From Candidatus Poribacteria bacterium WGA-3G (GTDB lineage Bacteria > Poribacteria > WGA-4E > WGA-3G), in NCBI GenBank assembly GCA_000406005.1, contig ASZN01000088.1, positions 1 to 17,031 on the forward strand: DNA of 17,031 bases. Reading direction: 5' to 3'. The notes below the pieces were generated by a model. It worked only from the letters and a program-made list of their open reading frames with translations, was not told the origin of the DNA and searched no databases. Within the stretch, counting starts at the first letter, position 1; each line of letters starts with the position of its first letter. Position numbers and translations under genes: made by a program. Of the stretch, positions 12,988-17,031 are shown one piece after another.

Positions 12988-15831
12988 CTATAGATTGTAA
13001 CTGACACCGAGCGAGAAAGACCTCCCGATTTTGTAACGGAGGTAATCTGCGTCTCCCATCTTATAGTAAACGTCTGGATTCAGTAGGTTCTTCGCTGAGA
13101 AACTCAACTTGAAGTAGCCAGCAACGACTCGACTGAAACTTGCATCCAATTGTCCACGCGGCTGTTCATACACGTCTGGTACCCCGTGGTTGCCGACTTC
13201 AGAAAGCCTACTTCCAAATATGTTATACGTAATCGCGCTTGAAATCCCCCAATTAGGATCTTCATAACCGACGGACACGTTGACAATGTATGGACACTGT
13301 CCTTGCAGCGGACGTTCGGAAGAAGTCTGAATCCCGACCCCCTCCGGTAAGACCACCTGTGAGGAGATCAGCGCAGCGTTGGTATTAATGGAGAAGTTGC
13401 TTAAAGCCGCTGTAATAACCCCTAAATTCTGGCGCGCCTCTAATTCTAAACCGTAGTTGTGCGCACCTTCGGCATTTTCATAAGTGATTCGGACCTCTGC
13501 TTGTGGTTGAACGATCTGCTCAATCGGTTTTTGGAAGCGTTTATAGAATACACTAACCGCCACGACACCCCCGATCTGTGGAAAGGCTTCCCAACGGAAA
13601 TCGAAATTGTCTATCTGTGTTCGTTCCAAATCCGGGTTCCCGAGGATGGTTCTGCCGCCCACGAAATCTGTAAACTCAAAGGGTGCAAGTTCCCGGAAGT
13701 CCGGACGCGTAATTGTTCGAGATGCCGCGAAACGCAAGTTCATCCGTTCTGCTATACGATACGTTACATTCAACCCCGGCAACCAATCAAGCGTTTCCAA
13801 ATTCGCGTTAATCTCCGTTCGCGTCGCTGCGAACGGATCGAATGTCGTGACGAGTTGATCCGAAGATTCCAATCGGACACCGCTCATCACCTGCCATTTC
13901 GGACTCAGCGGCAGGTCAAGCATCAGGTACCCCGAATAAATATTGTGGTCAGCGAGATAGTTATCCGTAGAACGCGTTGATTCACGTAGTTCAAAGACAC
14001 GGGGTGCTATGTTTTCGGGTTGGAAGAGTATTTCCGGTGGATCGGATAGTTCCACGATAGCGTCTACTTGGTCGGAAGGTAAGAATCTAAATCTGCGTAC
14101 ATCAAAGGTTCTGGCTCTATCTCGGACTAAACCGCCAAATTTGAACAGTCCATCTGTGCCTACGCGTACTTTCCAGTCAATGCGGGCGTTATACTCATTG
14201 TCCTCAAGCGTAAAGAAAAATCGACTTCCACTTTGCGTGACATCTCGGAACACGAAACCGTTATCCCTCTCTTCATAGATATTCTCGCGTGTATCGGGTT
14301 CATCACGTGCGGCACGCGAATAGGTCAGCCGCCAATCCATAGATACACTCGGTTGATCGGGACCCTCTAACGTCGGTTCGTCAAAGTTGAAATCGTGCGT
14401 TCCAGCTAACTGCCCGGAGAAAAGTTGGCGTTCAACGTATCGGAGTCGCGTACTCCGCATATCCGTGTTTCTGTCGGCGTTGAAACCTTCCCACGTTCGG
14501 ATCTCATCCTCTGCCGTATGTGTGAAAAGTGAACGGAGGTTGACCTGATGTTGCGGAGAAAAACGGAGACTCGTGTTTAACACTGTCCCCCACTCTACCT
14601 CGTTCCCCGACCGTTCAACAGCGTACTCGGTTACGCGTGAAAGTCTCTCGCCCAAACCGATCCGATAAGCGTTTCGATTCTGAGTCCCATAACTGTGGCT
14701 ATTCCCGTAAGAGATGACACCTAAATACCCGAATTCTTTACCGAAAAGGGGATTACTGTTACCGAGACTGAATTTATAACTTTGGTTGGCTGGTATAGTT
14801 ATCGACTCCGGGGACCAAACGTTCTCAAAAGAGCGTCCAAACTCTTGAATCTTTTCCTGTGTAAAACCTGCTGTCGTAAAACGTCCACGTTCACGAATGG
14901 GTGTATCGGGTGCCTCATCTTGAATAATACTCGGCAGTTTCCGCGAACCGTCATCGAACCCTAAAAAATCGAAATCGCCGCCCGGATAATCCAGACCTTC
15001 TTGTCCAGTTGCTTGGGTGTTGAAACCGGTTGACATGGACAATGACATCGTTAACTCTTCGGGGAAATCCTTAGTGAAGACTTGGACGGAACCGCCAGCA
15101 AAACCGCCGGGTTGGTCGGGCGAAAAAGTCTTTACGGTCTGCAGGCTTGCGAGGAGGCTTGCCGGGAAGATATCCATCGGGACGACGCGTCTGTTCGGTT
15201 CTGGGCTCGGGATTTCGACGTTGTTCAGGAGTGTATTACTATAACGTTCCCCCAATCCACGCACAAACACGTAACGTCCACCAACAATGCTAACACCTGT
15301 TACCCGTTTAATAGCCTCACCTGCAGACGATGCAGGGAGTCGGTTTATCTCTTCTATACTAATACTGTCCTCAATACCTGAACTGCGCATCCGTTGTTCA
15401 AGCAACCCGCGCTCACTCGCTTGGCTCAGGTGTACCGGCATCTTAATCGCATCAAGTTTCACCACCTGCGGTACCATTAACATTCGGATCGGTTCTGGTG
15501 TCTCTCCTGTTTTTACTTCAAACTCAGGAATCGTATAGGCGTTATAAAACGGGGCAGTCGCCTGAATCCTGTAACGACCCGCCGGTAAGTCCAACGAAAA
15601 CGCACCGGTTTCATCAGTTGTTACTCGGATCTCGGTATCAGCGACCCGAATTATAACTTCTGTAAGCGGCACATCGGTTTCACTATCCACGACGATACCG
15701 GTTACGCTGGCGTGCTGTTGCGTTTCACGGTTATCAGCACCCACTTCGTAGAATGCAAGTGATGTGCCGATACCTAAAAGCAACACACCGATACAAAAGC
15801 ATCTCCTGAAGGACAGAGATCGCAAACCCAT
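12988..15831 (-). CDS. TonB-dependent outer-membrane receptor with N-terminal carboxypeptidase-regulatory-like domain, 947 aa
   Basis: Outer-membrane gated porin that imports a ligand using TonB energy. A signal peptide (FCIGVLLLGIGTSLA) is followed by a CarboxypepD_reg-like beta-sandwich (about residues 41-120: SVTGIVVDSETDVPLTEVIIRV...GAFSLDLPAGRYRIQATAPFY). The plug domain covers about 140-262, with INRLPASSAGEAIKRVTGVS, YVFVRGLGERYSNTLLNNVEIPSPEPNRR, FPASLLASLQTVKTFSPDQPG and FAGGSVQVFTKDF. A beta-barrel of roughly 680 residues ends in FSLGVSYNL. Start: ATG at 15831 has GGAGAGGA nine bases upstream (15841-15848). An in-frame GTG at 15888 has no such site and would put a charged stretch before the signal. 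It heads the minus-strand group with two lipoproteins and a TonB-like transducer. The ligand is unknown; neither a cobalamin riboswitch nor a Fur box was recognised upstream. Confidence 0.93.
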   Translation of the reverse strand: MGLRSLSFRRCFCIGVLLLGIGTSLAFYEVGADNRETQQHASVTGIVVDSETDVPLTEVIIRVADTEIRVTTDETGAFSLDLPAGRYRIQATAPFYNAYTIPEFEVKTGETPEPIRMLMVPQVVKLDAIKMPVHLSQASERGLLEQRMRSSGIEDSISIEEINRLPASSAGEAIKRVTGVSIVGGRYVFVRGLGERYSNTLLNNVEIPSPEPNRRVVPMDIFPASLLASLQTVKTFSPDQPGGFAGGSVQVFTKDFPEELTMSLSMSTGFNTQATGQEGLDYPGGDFDFLGFDDGSRKLPSIIQDEAPDTPIRERGRFTTAGFTQEKIQEFGRSFENVWSPESITIPANQSYKFSLGNSNPLFGKEFGYLGVISYGNSHSYGTQNRNAYRIGLGERLSRVTEYAVERSGNEVEWGTVLNTSLRFSPQHQVNLRSLFTHTAEDEIRTWEGFNADRNTDMRSTRLRYVERQLFSGQLAGTHDFNFDEPTLEGPDQPSVSMDWRLTYSRAARDEPDTRENIYEERDNGFVFRDVTQSGSRFFFTLEDNEYNARIDWKVRVGTDGLFKFGGLVRDRARTFDVRRFRFLPSDQVDAIVELSDPPEILFQPENIAPRVFELRESTRSTDNYLADHNIYSGYLMLDLPLSPKWQVMSGVRLESSDQLVTTFDPFAATRTEINANLETLDWLPGLNVTYRIAERMNLRFAASRTITRPDFRELAPFEFTDFVGGRTILGNPDLERTQIDNFDFRWEAFPQIGGVVAVSVFYKRFQKPIEQIVQPQAEVRITYENAEGAHNYGLELEARQNLGVITAALSNFSINTNAALISSQVVLPEGVGIQTSSERPLQGQCPYIVNVSVGYEDPNWGISSAITYNIFGSRLSEVGNHGVPDVYEQPRGQLDASFSRVVAGYFKLSFSAKNLLNPDVYYKMGDADYLRYKIGRSFSLGVSYNL

Positions 15832-15865
15832 ATTAAGAAGTCCTCTCCTACTGTTTTTTATTTTC

Positions 15866-15940
15866 TTAGGCAAGTTTGAAATCCTCACATAGTTTTATAA
15901 AAGGCTTTCCAAGTGCACACACGGATTTGGAGGTAATCAT
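15866..15940 (-). CDS. Possible 24-aa leader peptide upstream of the receptor gene
   Basis: A short frame starting MITSKSVCALG begins at an ATG with AGGA six bases upstream and ends with TAA 34 bases before the receptor ATG. It sits in an approximately 180-base untranslated leader downstream of a TATAAT at 16019-16014. The good ribosome binding site is the only evidence; it may be chance. Confidence 0.25.
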   Translation of the reverse strand: MITSKSVCALGKPFIKLCEDFKLA

Positions 15941-16013
15941 TTTAATTCCTGCATCGCGCCGAAAGGTGCTTCTCCGACGATCCCATCTTTAGCACGACGC
16001 CAACCCTAAAAGA

Positions 16014-16019
16014 ATTATA
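16014..16019 (-). promoter_or_regulatory. Candidate -10 box of the receptor operon
   Basis: A perfect TATAAT on the minus strand, inside an AT-rich region, about 185 bases before the receptor ATG. No good -35 hexamer stands at 16-18 bases, so the promoter may be activator-dependent or use another sigma factor. The leader between here and 15832 holds the possible 24-aa frame and no other feature I can support. Confidence 0.35.
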
Positions 16020-16083
16020 ACCCCCGAATGCAACAAAAATGTGTTATTTTTTTGCCAAAAAAATAGAAAAGATATTTAGGACG

Positions 16084-16185
16084 CAGTTAACAGTACTCAG
16101 TACGCTGCGCTTTCAGTACTCAGTTAAAGAGGCATCTGATTAACCACAGAATCTCTTAACTGAAAACTGAGTACTGTTAACTGAT
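16084..16185. repeat. Foldback repeat made of 7-bp units (CAGTTAA / CAGTACT)
   Basis: The outer arms are an 18-bp perfect inverted repeat: 16084-16101 and 16166-16183. The left side is built from heptamers CAGTTAA, CAGTACT, CAGTACG (16084-16104), then after nine bases CAGTACT, CAGTTAA (16114-16127). The right side carries the complementary heptamers AACTGAA, AACTGAG, TACTGTT, AACTGAT (16158-16185). It lies between the receptor promoter region and the second tnpB element. No coding capacity is seen; a small non-autonomous repeat or REP-like element is likely. Confidence 0.65.
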
Positions 16186-16288
16186 AGCCATTTTCCTTGA
16201 TATTTTCTTATCAAATCTTCCGCCACAAAACCCCCTTGCTTTAGCTGGGGGATGTAGTAGCGGTTAGCGGTTTGTGTGAAAAAAAGAT

Positions 16289-16317
16289 TTGACATTCAGT
16301 CTTAAATATTGTATACT
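16289..16317 (+). promoter_or_regulatory. Promoter of the second tnpB copy
   Basis: TTGACA (16289-16294), a 17-base spacer, TATACT (16312-16317). It stands at the same distance (five bases from TATACT to the foot of stem P1) as in the first copy, although the spacers differ in sequence. Confidence 0.75.
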
Positions 16318-16321
16318 ATTC

Positions 16322-16430
16322 GTATCAAGTTGGCAGACATATTCAGCGTTACCGCCCCTTCCTAGTAACGGGTGGGCCCCGGTAGCGTGTCGGTTTCCTA
16401 CCCACTGAATAGGGGTTAAAGTCCTGATAC
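16322..16430 (+). ncRNA. Predicted structured leader of the second tnpB copy, with an enlarged hairpin
   Basis: P1: GTATCAAG (16322-16329) with CCTGATAC (16423-16430), seven of eight pairs. P3: ACCC-a-CT (16400-16406) with AG-GGGT (16411-16416) around GAAT. P2 keeps GACA (16336-16339) with TGTC (16388-16391), but its upper part is longer than in the first copy. Either CGTTAC/GTAACG (16347-16352 and 16365-16370) or the longer CGTTACCG/CGGTAGCG (16347-16354 and 16380-16387, one G-T pair) can form. The two are mutually exclusive, so folding here needs computation. Confidence 0.5.
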
Positions 16431-16440
16431 TTGAGATACC

Positions 16441-17031
16441 ATGCGAAACACGAACCATAAACTTTTTCACGATAAGATTTTGAAGTATTTGCACAATGAT
16501 TTGGATATTTCTGGCATTGTGCGGAATCACTTCATTGCGCTCTCTATCCGATATTACCGCCGGTATGGTAAAGGGCTTTCCTATTCCAAAATGTCTGCTC
16601 ATTTGACGAAACTCAAAAAACTTGAGAAGTATCAGCATTGGAATATCCCTTATGCGTGGTCGTTACAGAATGTTGTAAAACGTTTGGCGCAATCTTTTAG
16701 TGAAATGAAAACACACGGCAGAGGTCATCCGAAGTTCAAGTCCTGTAAGAAACATAAAGGCATGACCTTTGATGGTCTCCACGCCCCCGTTGAAAAAGTA
16801 TTAGACAAGCAGAAAAACGAAAGGAATCACCCGACGTATCAGATTCGTCTCAATGGTCGTTGGTATCGTTTCGCCTTACACCGTGAACTCAAGGGACAAA
16901 TCACACAGGTTCACGTAACAAGAGACGCACTTGGAGATGTGTATATCACACTCACTGAAGATTACACGGAAGTCATACCTGAACCCAAGACGGGTAAAGC
17001 TGAAGGGTTTGATATGGGTATCAAAGACTTC
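16441..17031 (+). CDS. tnpB: TnpB, second copy, N-terminal 197 residues (runs off the window)
   Basis: Same reading as the first copy from MRNT through GFDMGIKDF, so the first RuvC aspartate (D191) is present; the other catalytic residues and zinc finger lie beyond the edge. By my count it differs from the first copy at 13 of 197 residues (about 93% identical): K5N, N6H, C24S, C35S, M36I, K39Y, R67W, R87S, I113L, H134Q, C140R, M167V and K179I. No stop or frameshift occurs in the visible part. An in-frame TGA lies nine bases before the ATG, confirming the start. Same orientation as the first copy. Confidence 0.92.
   Translation, partial: MRNTNHKLFHDKILKYLHNDLDISGIVRNHFIALSIRYYRRYGKGLSYSKMSAHLTKLKKLEKYQHWNIPYAWSLQNVVKRLAQSFSEMKTHGRGHPKFKSCKKHKGMTFDGLHAPVEKVLDKQKNERNHPTYQIRLNGRWYRFALHRELKGQITQVHVTRDALGDVYITLTEDYTEVIPEPKTGKAEGFDMGIKDF

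Larger units (their letters stand above)
16213..17031 (+). mobile_element. Second tnpB element, left part only, cut by the window edge
   Basis: Homologous to the element at 2984 from AATCTTCCGC onward, preceded by the same TTATC (16208-16212). The left-end hairpin is at 16220-16263; its outer arm has one mismatch compared with the first copy (CCGCCAC against GTAGCGG). The promoter, leader and tnpB follow in the same order and orientation. A small dyad TTGATA/TATCAA (16197-16202 and 16209-16214) spans the left junction and may belong to the target site. Confidence 0.8.

Noticed and set aside
15832..15888. GTG start for the TonB-dependent receptor
   Set aside because: No ribosome binding site before GTG 15888, whereas ATG 15831 has GGAGAGGA and directly precedes the signal peptide.
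15832..16083. Cobalamin riboswitch upstream of the TonB-dependent receptor
   Set aside because: The leader was read for the conserved B12-box-type sequence and none was recognisable; only short imperfect pairings were seen.
2984..17031. Composite transposon formed by the two tnpB elements
   Set aside because: IS200/IS605 elements move as single strands by their own end hairpins and do not classically form composite transposons; the genes between look like ordinary chromosomal cargo.

Overview
The window comes from a Gram-negative-type bacterium with an outer membrane. It encodes a TonB-dependent receptor, a TonB-family energy transducer, two probable lipoproteins and a large DUF5916-type beta-barrel protein. 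This protein mix, the IS200/IS605-type TnpB copies and the many foldback intergenic repeats fit an uncultivated lineage such as Candidatus Poribacteria or a relative in the FCB/PVC area. That assignment is inference from gene content only, since no rRNA or marker gene is present.

Layout. Positions 135-507 (minus strand) hold a probable 83-residue zinc-ribbon protein preceded by two tiny overlapping reading frames. Positions 589-2883 (minus) encode a secreted CBM9-like/DUF5916 protein that starts at TTG behind a strong ribosome binding site, with an extended -10 promoter upstream. A complete tnpB-only element (about 2984-4437, plus) follows. It has left and right terminal hairpins, a consensus promoter, a structured leader and an intact 403-residue TnpB. 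Then come katG (4669-6858, plus) with a textbook terminator, a UMF1/Atg22-type MFS transporter (7065-8381, plus) and a secreted TolB-like beta-propeller protein (8492-9532, plus).

The right-hand part is a minus-strand group that reads from right to left: TonB-dependent receptor (15831-12988), acidic beta-helix lipoprotein (12669-11302), a small lipoprotein overlapping it by 14 bp (11315-10797) and a TonB-like transducer (10617-9745), ending at a rho-independent terminator. The inferred job is energised uptake across the outer membrane, with the lipoproteins as surface or periplasmic partners. The substrate cannot be told from the sequence. A second, closely related tnpB element begins near 16213 and runs off the right edge.

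The most interesting non-coding signals are these. First, the two tnpB copies share a TTGACA-N17-TATAmC promoter and a predicted multi-stem leader whose stems are kept by paired changes or with altered loops. A structured element at the 5' end of tnpB is unexpected, because the known TnpB guide RNA is at the 3' end. Second, a 73-bp cloverleaf-like foldback repeat lies at 10685-10757. Third, two intergenic arrays are built from related 7-bp units with a CTGA core (12868-12985 and 16084-16185), the second folding back on itself.
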